Below, in pieces: positions 18,653 through 27,099 of a stretch of DNA of 64,000 nucleotides. Source of the stretch: Paenibacillus senegalimassiliensis (GTDB lineage: Bacteria; Bacillota; Bacilli; Paenibacillales; Paenibacillaceae); the NCBI RefSeq assembly GCF_001486585.1, contig NZ_LN909046.1, positions 1,488,001 to 1,552,000 of the forward strand, given 5' to 3'. The notes under the pieces were generated by a model. That model ran no database searches. It was not told the origin of the DNA and worked only from the letters and a program-made list of their open reading frames with translations. A program made the position numbers and the translations under genes. Position 1 is the first letter of the stretch. Each line of letters begins with the position of its first letter.

Positions 18653-19108
18653 AGTCCGCTCATCAATCAACTTTTCGAGAAATTCGGCAAATGTCACAGC
18701 ATATTCATCCACATAATCATTCATGAGATCATACAGCATCACCGGAAATTCACCTTCCTCACTACGCGTTGACGTATCGAAGAAGAAAAGCTCGTCCCCA
18801 TCTGGCACAAACAACTCCAGGCGATTGGGAAACCGGCTTACCCACCAGTCCTCACCCAGATTCAAGCGATGTATATAGAGGAGGTCGCCGTCAAAAAGCT
18901 CTCTATGCTCCGGCGGGGCAACTGTGAGGATGCTGCCATCACCGAATTGGGCATTTCCGTAATGAAGCAGCCACCAGCGGTACGAGGGCGGTAAACGAAA
19001 GCCAAGCTCCTCTTCCACTTCTGTTATCCAGCTCTCCTGCGCTTCATGTCCAGGAAAGCATTTGATAACTGTTGTCGTCCTCAGCTTCTCTTGCAAACTT
19101 TCATACAT
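18650..19108 (-). CDS. SMI1/KNR4 (SUKH superfamily) protein
   Basis: The 152-residue protein fits the SUKH fold: an N-terminal helix EVEEELGFRLPPSYRWWLLHYGNAQFGDG, which is the hallmark sequence, a strand-rich centre, and a C-terminal DLMNDYVDEYAVTFAEFLEKLID helix. In bacteria these proteins are frequently immunity proteins for contact-dependent or polymorphic toxins, but many are orphan. No toxin gene is visible next to it, only the decayed remnant directly downstream. Starts at ATG 19108 with GAGGAG 8 bases upstream. Function beyond fold is inference. Confidence 0.85.
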   Translation of the reverse strand: MYESLQEKLRTTTVIKCFPGHEAQESWITEVEEELGFRLPPSYRWWLLHYGNAQFGDGSILTVAPPEHRELFDGDLLYIHRLNLGEDWWVSRFPNRLELFVPDGDELFFFDTSTRSEEGEFPVMLYDLMNDYVDEYAVTFAEFLEKLIDERT

Positions 19109-19223
19109 GTGTCAGGCTCCTCTCTTTGTATGCCAAGGTTAGCCTTTATTATAAAGATCCGGGATAGGCTATGCAATTTCTTCACATGTCACTTTAGAAT
19201 ATCGGTGATTTTCCTGAAGGACG

Positions 19224-20564
19224 TCACACATTCAAATACACTACAGTCAAATTTGCCGTTGCCGCAAGATCAGGTAGGAAAATTTCATTTCCAGTGCTGT
19301 TATTTATGGTAAGTACAGCCGGTACTATTGTAACAGGTATAAATTCAGAACCGCAAAATTGCTCAGTAAGGAAAGGCGAGGAAGAATTGGAATGAAGAAC
19401 TCCATTGACATTGACCGATAGCGTTACAATCGGGGATAAGCTGGAGCCGTCCACTGAAACCCACCAACTGACAAAATAGTTTCCAGGTTCTGTGATGATA
19501 ATTTCCCCTGTCACACTGTTAAATGTAACTGCACTACCCTGTGAACTGATGAGAGTATTAAACGGAACGGCTGCCCCATCCTGCAGATCCACCGTGGTTG
19601 GCGTAATATATTGGACTTGTGTGCCTGACAAGACCGATGGAGGACCTGAAGGACCGGTGTCGCCGATAGGCCCTTGCGGCCCCGTTGCACCTGTAGCTCC
19701 TACTGCACCTGTCACTCCCGTTGCTCCATCTGCCCCCGTTGGGCCTATTGGACCCGTAGCTCCTGCTGTTCCTGTGACTCCGGTAGCTCCAGTAGCTCCC
19801 GCCGGACCCGTTGCTCCTGTAGCTCCTACTGCACCTGCCACTCCCGTTGCTCCATCTGCCCCCGTTGGGCCTATTGGACCCGTAGCTCCTGCTGTTCCCG
19901 TGACTCCGGTAGCTCCAGTAGCGCCTGTGACTCCTGTGGCTCCCGCCGGACCCATTGCTCCGGTAGCTCCTACTGCACCTGCCACTCCCGTTGCTCCATC
20001 TGCTCCCGTCGGGCCTATTGGACCCGTAGCTCCTGCTGTTCCTGTGGCTCCCGCCAGACCCGTTGCACCTGTCACTCCTGCCGGTCCTGTTGCTCCGGTA
20101 GCTCCAACTGCACCTGTCACTCCCGTTGCTCCATCTGGGCCCGTCGGGCCTATTGGACCCGTAGCTCCTGCTGTTCCTGTGACTCCGGTAGCGCCTGTGG
20201 CCCCTGTGGGTCCTGGTGCTCCACCTGTAGGTCCTGTTGGTCCAGTGGGACCCGTCGGCCCAATGGAGATCGGTGTCGACAAGAGGCTATCTAATTTATT
20301 TTGCAACACCCATTCATTATTTGTTACTGCCCGAAGTGTGTCACGAACGCTTTGATTTATGGTAAGCAAATCGGAAATCGTCGGCGCTGGCCCGGTGAAT
20401 CCAGGCAACGTACCCAGCACATACTGCAGTTTTTCACCCTCTGCATTAATGATGTGACTGAGTCCCAACTCTTCCAATGCTATAGAAGACAAGAGTAGGG
20501 TACTAGCATCATCTCTGGTTATAGATATAGTTGGGGTAATATTGGGAATGTTAGATTGCGACAT
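19224..20564 (-). CDS. Collagen-like exosporium/spore-surface protein (BclA-like)
   Basis: The 446-residue protein has three parts. Residues 1-100 form a conserved N-terminal domain containing [20 protein letters not shown], a segment found in collagen-like proteins of spore formers. About 100-308 is a Gly-X-Y collagen region of roughly 68 triplets, rich in GAT, GPT and GPIGPTG, with one register break at GGAPGPTG. The last 135 residues form a beta-rich domain like the BclA/C1q trimerisation domain. No Sec signal peptide is seen, which fits mother-cell assembly on the spore surface. I choose the ATG at 20564 (AAAGGGG upstream). At DNA level the triplets form imperfect long tandem repeats (about 19650-20270), prone to length variation. 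A mother-cell sigma promoter is expected but I could not fix one. Confidence 0.88.
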   Translation of the reverse strand: MSQSNIPNITPTISITRDDASTLLLSSIALEELGLSHIINAEGEKLQYVLGTLPGFTGPAPTISDLLTINQSVRDTLRAVTNNEWVLQNKLDSLLSTPISIGPTGPTGPTGPTGGAPGPTGATGATGVTGTAGATGPIGPTGPDGATGVTGAVGATGATGPAGVTGATGLAGATGTAGATGPIGPTGADGATGVAGAVGATGAMGPAGATGVTGATGATGVTGTAGATGPIGPTGADGATGVAGAVGATGATGPAGATGATGVTGTAGATGPIGPTGADGATGVTGAVGATGATGPQGPIGDTGPSGPPSVLSGTQVQYITPTTVDLQDGAAVPFNTLISSQGSAVTFNSVTGEIIITEPGNYFVSWWVSVDGSSLSPIVTLSVNVNGVLHSNSSSPFLTEQFCGSEFIPVTIVPAVLTINNSTGNEIFLPDLAATANLTVVYLNV

Positions 20565-20816
20565 CTGCAAGCCCCTTTCTTCAAGTAAAAGTATACTACC
20601 CTATTAGCTATATTCCAGATATCAGGAGGATTCCTGTGTTATTACATCATCCCGCAAAATTAAATCTTACTTATCAAAAATTAGACAAAATTTAAAATTA
20701 ATATGTTAATCTGGACAAAACAATGTAACGGATTTCGCGCATAAACACAAGTTTGCGTAGTTTTCTGTTCAATGATTTCGTTTTGAAATGACATGGACAA
20801 GGGAGTGGGGAACAAA

Positions 20817-23800
20817 GTGAAGAAAAGTCACCGCAAATGGTTTACAGGCTGGCTGGCCTGTAGCCTCCTGTTTGCAACAGTTTTACAACCGGAACATACA
20901 CTGAAGGCGGCCGACCCGACTATCCCAATTAGCGGGAACGCGCTAATTGTCGCCAATGGCATTTACGAATTGACAGGAACGGACAGCAATTTAAGGGAGA
21001 TCCAGATTGCTGACGGTGTTACGGATGTTGTTCTGCGGCAGCAGTTCAGAGATGTTACGTTGTCGGCGAGTATTAGCACGTACAACACCCAATCACTGAA
21101 CCTGACAATTGACAGCTTGCAACTCAAATCATTATCTAATAGTAATAGCACAATTGATTTGAGGGGAAGCGGTGAAGTGCGTTTGATTTTGAAAGGGGCA
21201 AATAGTCTCGATACATCAGCCTCCTTTGCCCAAGACGCTCCTCCAGCACTCGCTGTGGAAGGGAATGCCAAACTGACAATATCCGGGGAAGGGTCGCTTG
21301 TGGCCAGATCAGGCAGTTCGGCCGCTGGCATTGGCAGCCGTGCGTATACACCAACAGGAACCATTGTAATCAATGAGGGGACGATTATTGCAGCCAGTGA
21401 ACCGACACCAGGAGGAACAAATGGTGGCGCTGGCATCGGTGGCGGATACGCTAGCTCTCCCGGAGCGATTATCATTAATGGGGGGACGATTACTGCAACC
21501 GGTTCCCACGGTGGCGCTGGCATCGGCGGTGGGTCTTACGGAGATAGCGGCACCATTACCATTAATGGTGGAATGATACATGCCACAGGAAGCAACGGCG
21601 GAGCTGGCATCGGCGGTGGAGGTGGTGGTAGCGGCAATACAATTATCATCAATGGAGGCGAAATTACAGCAAACGGCGGATATGGGTTTTATAACGGCCA
21701 TTTGAGCGGGGCTGGCATCGGCGGTGGGTACTCTGGCGACGGGGGTGACATTATCATTTCCGACGGGTTGATCATCGCTTCCGGCGGTGGTGGCTACTCT
21801 GCCGGTATAGGCGGAGGCTCTACCTACATTAACGTGTATGTAACCTCCTCTGCTACCATTCAGTTGCTGGGCGGAATCGTCTACAGCACACCTGGTTATG
21901 ACGGCAACATGTTCAGCGGTGTGGTGAACAATAACGCAGAGGCACCACTGTTGCTTACGTTGACGTTCATAGAGCACGAAGGCTCTCAGACGCCGGTAGC
22001 AAACGCAGATATTTCTCTGAGAAACAGTACCATCCGAACCAATCAACATGGCACAATTTCCTTGCATGTCGTTGCGGGCGCGTATACGCTCGACGATTTC
22101 GAATTAAGCGGAGCGAATGGTTACAGACCGGTTTCCATGACTCCCTCAACGATCCAAGTGGACAATCAACAGCCTAACGCAGGCACCATCCTTTGGTCCA
22201 ACCGTTATGCGCTCCTTTGGCAGTTGGACGGGGGGACTTTAGAACAAAGTCCGGTTACAGAAGCCGTTTACGGAACGTCCATTGCGGCACCTTCCCCTGT
22301 TCCCCAACGCAGCGGGTTCACATTTGATGGCTGGTATACCAACACTATGCAGAAAGTTGCGTTTCCATTTACACTGCTAAGCGAAACCGAGCTGTTCGCA
22401 CATTGGACAGGCAATTCACTGAGTTTGTCCGGTGCTTCGCTGCCGAGTGGCACATACGCTGAAGCCTACAGCGCCTCCATACCGGATGCCACCGGGGGAA
22501 CGGGCAACTACACGTTTGTCGTAACCGACGGCGCTTTGCCGGACGGTTTAACCCTGAATGGCCGTGCAATCGAAGGTGTGGCAGAGAACGCAGGTAATTA
22601 TGTTTTCGAAGTAACGGTCACGGATACTGCCTCCGGGACAACGGCAGTACAGCAGTTTACGATCGATATTCAGGCGGCAGTCCCGGTATCAGATGATACC
22701 GTGCAGGCGGGTCGGCTGCGGAGCGGCGAGCCGCTGCGACAGGCAGCACTGAGCGGAAGCTTCCACCATCCGACAACGGGTAAGCCGGTGCCCGGCGCGT
22801 TGAACTGGGCTGACCCCAATGTTGTCCCGTCACAGAGTGACACAAGCCAGGCATGGCTATTTACGCCGTCCGATCTTCGCAACTATGCAGAAGTAGGGGG
22901 AACCACGCAAGTATCGTGGGCGTCGTCTTCTCCGCTCCCGGGAAACAATCCGGATCGTGTATATTCCGCTAATGCCAACCTGGCTGAACTGCTAGTACGG
23001 GCAGGAGACAGCGCGTTGGCGCTTAGCCCGTCGTTTGCCCCTGAAACGACAACGTACAAGGCGCGCACGGAAGAAGTGCGAATTGACATTACGTGGAAGA
23101 CCGCTCATCCAGCCGCGCATGTAAGGCTGGAGAATGAAACGGTTACCGAAAAATCCGGACATGAGCTGGAAGTTGGCGAAAATCTGTTTGTCCTTACCGT
23201 GCAAGCAGAGAACGGCGCGCGCAAGACCTACAGGTTGAACATCCAACGCGACTTGCCCAAGCAACCCGAGTCCCCCGATACGCCCACTGGACCGTCAGAG
23301 CCTGCAACGGAATTTTCCGACATCGCTGGCAGTTGGGCAGAAGCCGCAATTAAGCGTGCGGTAAGGCAAGGCATCGTGAGCGGATATCCGGACCATACGT
23401 TCAAGCCTAATGAATCGGTCACACGAGCCGAGTTTACCGTTCTGTTGGCACGCACGCTGGAGTGGAAGCATGCTGGGACGGAGCTTGCTTTTACAGATCA
23501 GGAACAAATCGGAGTATGGGCGACCGAAGCTGTGGCCCAGGCAGTACAGGCTGGTGTTTTGAACGGATATGAAGATGGACGTTTCCTTCCAGATGCACCC
23601 ATCACCCGTGCTGAAATGGCGACCATGTTCGCCCGAGCGCTTGGGCTGCAAACAACGACCAACACTACCGCGTTTGCAGACGATGAAGCGATTCCCGAAT
23701 GGGCCAAAAGCGCCGTGGAGGCAAGTCGCATCCAAGGCTTCCTTATCGGCCGTGGCGACAATCGCTTTGAGCCAAACTCTTCCGCCAATCGCGCGGAAGC

Positions 23801-23831
23801 GACCATGATAATGCTGCGAATACTGGATTAA
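20817..23831 (+). CDS. S-layer-anchored mosaic surface protein with GAGIGGG repeats
   Basis: From the GTG at 20817, which follows a GGGAGTGGGG ribosome site (an ATG 24 bases earlier has none), the protein is 1004 residues. In order: a Sec signal peptide (WFTGWLACSLLFATVLQP, cleaved near KAADP), a beta-helix-like region with six glycine-rich repeats of the type INGGTITATGSHGGAGIGGG (about 165-335), a carbohydrate-binding-type segment, an InlB B-repeat-like domain (LLWQLDGGTLEQ...FDGWYTN, about 465-530), a putative Ig domain (LPSGTYAEAYSASIPDATGG, about 540-625), a cadherin-like sandwich (about 720-805), and three SLH domains (about 835-1004) that bind pyruvylated secondary wall polymer. Likely an adhesin or glycan-binding surface protein; the ligand is unknown. 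Confidence 0.9.
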   Translation: MKKSHRKWFTGWLACSLLFATVLQPEHTLKAADPTIPISGNALIVANGIYELTGTDSNLREIQIADGVTDVVLRQQFRDVTLSASISTYNTQSLNLTIDSLQLKSLSNSNSTIDLRGSGEVRLILKGANSLDTSASFAQDAPPALAVEGNAKLTISGEGSLVARSGSSAAGIGSRAYTPTGTIVINEGTIIAASEPTPGGTNGGAGIGGGYASSPGAIIINGGTITATGSHGGAGIGGGSYGDSGTITINGGMIHATGSNGGAGIGGGGGGSGNTIIINGGEITANGGYGFYNGHLSGAGIGGGYSGDGGDIIISDGLIIASGGGGYSAGIGGGSTYINVYVTSSATIQLLGGIVYSTPGYDGNMFSGVVNNNAEAPLLLTLTFIEHEGSQTPVANADISLRNSTIRTNQHGTISLHVVAGAYTLDDFELSGANGYRPVSMTPSTIQVDNQQPNAGTILWSNRYALLWQLDGGTLEQSPVTEAVYGTSIAAPSPVPQRSGFTFDGWYTNTMQKVAFPFTLLSETELFAHWTGNSLSLSGASLPSGTYAEAYSASIPDATGGTGNYTFVVTDGALPDGLTLNGRAIEGVAENAGNYVFEVTVTDTASGTTAVQQFTIDIQAAVPVSDDTVQAGRLRSGEPLRQAALSGSFHHPTTGKPVPGALNWADPNVVPSQSDTSQAWLFTPSDLRNYAEVGGTTQVSWASSSPLPGNNPDRVYSANANLAELLVRAGDSALALSPSFAPETTTYKARTEEVRIDITWKTAHPAAHVRLENETVTEKSGHELEVGENLFVLTVQAENGARKTYRLNIQRDLPKQPESPDTPTGPSEPATEFSDIAGSWAEAAIKRAVRQGIVSGYPDHTFKPNESVTRAEFTVLLARTLEWKHAGTELAFTDQEQIGVWATEAVAQAVQAGVLNGYEDGRFLPDAPITRAEMATMFARALGLQTTTNTTAFADDEAIPEWAKSAVEASRIQGFLIGRGDNRFEPNSSANRAEATMIMLRILD

Positions 23832-23846
23832 AAAGCACGATATGCC

Positions 23847-23901
23847 CCCCTCATAGTAGCAGTAGAAAAAACATTCTACCTTTACTATGAGGGGAGTTTT
23901 T
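23847..23901 (+). terminator. Terminator of the SLH protein gene
   Basis: A 12-base stem CCCCTCATAGTA/TACTATGAGGGG encloses a second stem GTAGAA/TTCTAC and is followed by AGTTTTTGT. Directional for the plus strand. Confidence 0.9.
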
Positions 23902-23907
23902 GTATTT

Positions 23908-24846
23908 TTACTTATCTAATAAATACTTCTCTTCTGCTTTTTTCACAAGACTATCCAGATTAGGAGTTTTGAAGCTTGATGTTGCTTTTAATTTATAAAG
24001 CTCATCATAAAAAGCCTTAATCTCTATAAAACTGCTTTCCGATTGTTTTACCATAGGAGTATGGTGATACAGCTTATAAAAGAGAAAATTCAAGTATTCA
24101 TGCTTTGTCACGAAATCTGCCTGGCCTTTAGGGATATTTTTATAACCCAAGTCAACAAGCAGGTCAAATCCTTCATGCATCGCCTTTACCACCTCTTTTA
24201 ACAAAGCGCTGTCTTTTCCAGCAGATTTGTAGTCATAATCCTTTATAAAATGTGCAAGATTTAAAGGCAATACATAAATGATATGATTTTTAAACCAAGC
24301 ATCTATATCCTCTTGAAAACTCAGCTTATATTTTGTTTTTGCGAATATATCTTCAAGCGTTGTTTGAAATTGGATCTTTTCACCATGGGAGCCTAACACC
24401 ATTTCACCAGCATTTGTTCTTAAAACGGTGATTTGTTCTTTACTTTTTTTCCCTCCACTCATTTGAAAGCCAAAAGCAATGTTTTTTTCATTAGTGCTAT
24501 TGGACTTTATATACTCCTCCATTTCAGCGGGGTTGAAATTATTACCTACTAACAAAATGTTTTTTGTTTCATTTATAGCCAAAATAGGCAAAACAGATTT
24601 AAAATCAGTATATTTCATAACCACAAAAATAACATCGTATACATCGTGAGGCTCTAATTCAGTAATTATCTTAACTTGATCTATAGTTGTTTTTCGCTGA
24701 ATGAAATGCCTGATAACTATTCCTTTTTCCCTGAATTGTTTTGCTCGTTCCCCTCTGGCTAATACGGTTACATCGTTATTACCAGTTACTAATGTATGAG
24801 CTAGTAAACTTCCCTGATTTCCCATGCCATAAACTAATACTCGCAT
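23908..24846 (-). CDS. Ketopantoate reductase (ApbA/PanE) family oxidoreductase
   Basis: The 312-residue protein starts MRVLVYGMGNQGSLLAHTL, an N-terminal Rossmann nucleotide-binding motif (GxGxxG variant), followed by the ARGERAKQFREKGI and NNFNPAEM segments seen in PanE-like proteins and a helical C-terminal domain. Family members reduce 2-dehydropantoate with NADPH, but many paralogues, particularly those beside TetR regulators, act on other or unknown substrates. It is AT-rich and lysine-rich compared with neighbours, and divergent from a TetR gene across a spacer with operator-like repeats, so I read it as an acquired, locally regulated gene rather than the pantothenate pathway enzyme. 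Confidence 0.78.
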   Translation of the reverse strand: MRVLVYGMGNQGSLLAHTLVTGNNDVTVLARGERAKQFREKGIVIRHFIQRKTTIDQVKIITELEPHDVYDVIFVVMKYTDFKSVLPILAINETKNILLVGNNFNPAEMEEYIKSNSTNEKNIAFGFQMSGGKKSKEQITVLRTNAGEMVLGSHGEKIQFQTTLEDIFAKTKYKLSFQEDIDAWFKNHIIYVLPLNLAHFIKDYDYKSAGKDSALLKEVVKAMHEGFDLLVDLGYKNIPKGQADFVTKHEYLNFLFYKLYHHTPMVKQSESSFIEIKAFYDELYKLKATSSFKTPNLDSLVKKAEEKYLLDK

Positions 24847-24886
24847 TTAATTATCCTCCCAGTAAAATGATTTCATCTTTAAAAAA

Positions 24887-24908
24887 TTAATGAACAATCG
24901 TTGATTAA
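24887..24908. promoter_or_regulatory. Probable TetR operator (site 1)
   Basis: TTAATGAACAATCGTTGATTAA is a 22-base near-perfect palindrome (one mismatch pair in the 9-base arms). It lies 40 bases upstream of the reductase start in the divergent promoter region. Confidence 0.6.
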
Positions 24909-25001
24909 TAATCAATTGCGCATTAATATTAAACCATTAAATGTTATTGACCTCAATGCGCAGATTTTTGATCATGTTCAATATTCAACAACATTAATAT
25001 A

Positions 25002-25013
25002 ATTGTTCATTAA
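25002..25013. promoter_or_regulatory. Probable TetR operator half-site (site 2)
   Basis: ATTGTTCATTAA is the exact reverse complement of the left part of site 1 (TTAATGAACAAT) and lies just upstream of the TetR gene. Two oppositely oriented copies flanking the divergent spacer suggest control of both genes. Confidence 0.5.
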
Positions 25014-25036
25014 TCATTTTAGATGGAGGAATTAAA

Positions 25037-25570
25037 GTGGATAAAAGACAGCAAAAATCTCAAAAAATAATTATAGAAGCATTCTTCGAACTATTAGGAG
25101 AAAAGGATGTTGAAAAAATATCAATGAATCAAATCGCAGAAAAAGCTAATGTTAATAGAGGGACAATTTATTTAAACTTTACGGATAAATACGACTTATT
25201 AAACAAAAGTATCAGAATATACTTTGCCGATTTAATACTGCTATGCCAGCACAAAAATGAAACACTCAACAAAAATACATTAATATCTATATTTGATTAT
25301 TTGGCTGACAATTTTGATATGGTGCATATGCTATGTAAAAACGAAAATTTTGATACATTCAGTTCATGTATGGTTAACGAAATAGAAACCATGCTAAGAA
25401 AGTATTTTGCTTCAGAAATAGACATTCAATTCTTGGCTTCTGCTATTGTTGGTGTTTTAAAATGGTGGATTAAAAACTCTATGCCGTGCGCACCCAGAGA
25501 CGTTTCCGAGAAATTATGGTTATTATTAGAAAAAAACATGCCTGATGTAGCCTATGGCCAAACGCTATAA
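25037..25570 (+). CDS. TetR/AcrR family transcriptional regulator
   Basis: The 177-residue protein starts at a GTG 7 bases after GGAGG. Residues about 8-55 form the TetR helix-turn-helix (IIIEAFFELLGEKDVEKISMNQIAEKANVNRGTIYLNFTDKYDLL). The C-terminal domain (about 70-170, with VGVLKWWIKNSMP) resembles the TetR C-terminal group found in YfiR/Rv-type regulators and would bind an unknown ligand. AT-rich and divergent from the PanE-like gene; inferred to repress it and itself. Confidence 0.9.
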   Translation: MDKRQQKSQKIIIEAFFELLGEKDVEKISMNQIAEKANVNRGTIYLNFTDKYDLLNKSIRIYFADLILLCQHKNETLNKNTLISIFDYLADNFDMVHMLCKNENFDTFSSCMVNEIETMLRKYFASEIDIQFLASAIVGVLKWWIKNSMPCAPRDVSEKLWLLLEKNMPDVAYGQTL

Positions 25571-25611
25571 AACTGCTGTGCTTGTGCGATGCTATCCAGC
25601 TACATAACAAA

Positions 25612-25653
25612 GACCCTCGCAATCAGCATTTCTCCTGCTGATCACGGGGGTCC
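25612..25653. terminator. Bidirectional hairpin between tetR and the sugar symporter gene
   Basis: A long imperfect stem, with GACCC pairing GGGTC and TCAGCA pairing TGCTGA, separates the two convergent genes. The downstream runs are T-poor on both sides (TTTGTTAT on the minus strand), so termination may be moderate. Confidence 0.55.
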
Positions 25654-25700
25654 CTCGTTGGTTTGTTGATAGTTCAGTTATCTAGCCTTTAAGTCTCTTC

Positions 25701-27059
25701 CTACCCTGCTCTTCTCAACTCCAGTTCAGCCACAATCTCATGATGCGGCTTCTCCCATTTGTACATAAATAGAAGAATAAGTATGGAGAGGACACATAAC
25801 AAGATCGGAAGCCAAATGAAGCTGATTTCGATCATACGAAGCGCCGAGGCGCTTTGAGTCTGGTTAGCAACATAACCCCCGGCGGCGAGCAGCCATGCAG
25901 GAATCGCGCCACCCAGGCCGGAGCCTAGCTTGATGGCAATACCGGAAGCCGTAGAAGCCAGCAGGCCTTGAGCGCGTACCCCGGACTTCCATTCCCCATA
26001 ATCAACGGTATCCGCAATGAGGGCGAACAGCAAGCCGACAGGCAACCCTAAACCGATCGCTCCAATGACGGTTCCCGTCAGAACGATTGCCGTGCTTTGT
26101 CCACTGAGATAGATAATAACCTGTCCAAGGATACAAATGGCCATCCCTATAATCATCAAGGTTCTCTTACTATACTTTTTGGACAAGAATGGAACAAAGA
26201 CAATGCCGATCAAGGTTAGTGAACCTAGCGTATTTACGGTAGTGACAATATCAGGTTTATTCAGATTGTACGTAATGTAGTAGATGCCCGAGGACAACTT
26301 AATCACGTACAGGATGAAGAAGACGACCCCCACCAGCACGCCTGCAATCCAAGGCGTATTGCCCTTAATCGCCTTGACGCTCTCTCTAACAGACAAGGAC
26401 TTCCCGCCCGATTTGTCCTGAACACGTTCTCTGGTATTGAAGAAGGTGATCAGGAACATAATCAGCCCTACGATCCCAAACAAAATCATCGTATGGAAGA
26501 AGCCCTTCTGCTGATCCCCATGACCGAAGAAGGCCACCAGCGGCAATAACGTCAGGTTCACAAGCAAGCCACCAAATTGCCCGCCAAACATCCGGAAGGT
26601 GTTAGCCACCGTTCGCTCCTGAACGTCACTCGACAGACTCGGCAGCAGCGTGGTCAGTGGATTATTCACCGCCGTATATAATACATTAGATGCGATGTAG
26701 AAAATGTAAGCATAAGCCAGCTTTCCCGAAGCGCTTAGCTCTGGCCCCATGAACAACAGCGTTGTTACGATGGCAAAGGGAAAGCAGGACCATAAAATCC
26801 ATGGACGTGATTTGCCCCATCTTGTATGTGTCTTATCAATCAGAATACCAAAAATGGGGCTATCGATCATATCCACAAGCCGAGCTACCAGCAGAAGCGT
26901 ACCTACGGCCGCAGCGCCAATTCCGTATACATCGGTAAAGTAGTAGGTCAGATACGTGGTAACTACCGCATAAATCAGGTTCGAGGCTGTATCGCCCAGG
27001 CCATAGCTTACTTTTTCCAGCAAGGATAATTTTTGCGTTGACTCTTTTCTTATTGCCAT
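25701..27059 (-). CDS. GPH family sugar:cation symporter (MFS)
   Basis: The 452-residue membrane protein has about 12 helices and the glycoside-pentoside-hexuronide signature LSYGLGD-like (KVSYGLGDTASNLIYAVVTTYLTYYFTDVYG) near the N-terminus, plus DKTHTRWGKSRPWI, the conserved loop 2-3 motif of the family. Members import melibiose, lactose, xylosides or glucuronides with sodium or protons. The ATG at 27059 has GGAGG 7 bases upstream. It lies 40 bases after a GH3 beta-glucosidase gene on the same strand, so it most likely brings in a beta-glucoside that the GH3 enzyme splits. Confidence 0.88.
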   Translation of the reverse strand: MAIRKESTQKLSLLEKVSYGLGDTASNLIYAVVTTYLTYYFTDVYGIGAAAVGTLLLVARLVDMIDSPIFGILIDKTHTRWGKSRPWILWSCFPFAIVTTLLFMGPELSASGKLAYAYIFYIASNVLYTAVNNPLTTLLPSLSSDVQERTVANTFRMFGGQFGGLLVNLTLLPLVAFFGHGDQQKGFFHTMILFGIVGLIMFLITFFNTRERVQDKSGGKSLSVRESVKAIKGNTPWIAGVLVGVVFFILYVIKLSSGIYYITYNLNKPDIVTTVNTLGSLTLIGIVFVPFLSKKYSKRTLMIIGMAICILGQVIIYLSGQSTAIVLTGTVIGAIGLGLPVGLLFALIADTVDYGEWKSGVRAQGLLASTASGIAIKLGSGLGGAIPAWLLAAGGYVANQTQSASALRMIEISFIWLPILLCVLSILILLFMYKWEKPHHEIVAELELRRAG

Positions 27060-27099
27060 AGTGCACCCTCCAGATGGGAACAATTTGTCTACTAAGTTC

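Noticed and set aside
19492..20355. 287-codon plus-strand open frame rich in Pro-Val-Ala opposite the collagen gene
   Set aside because: It mirrors the GGN-rich triplets of the collagen gene; no ribosome site or domain of its own.
21309..22067. 252-codon minus-strand frame opposite the SLH protein
   Set aside because: Arises from the glycine-rich repeats on the coding strand; no supporting signals.
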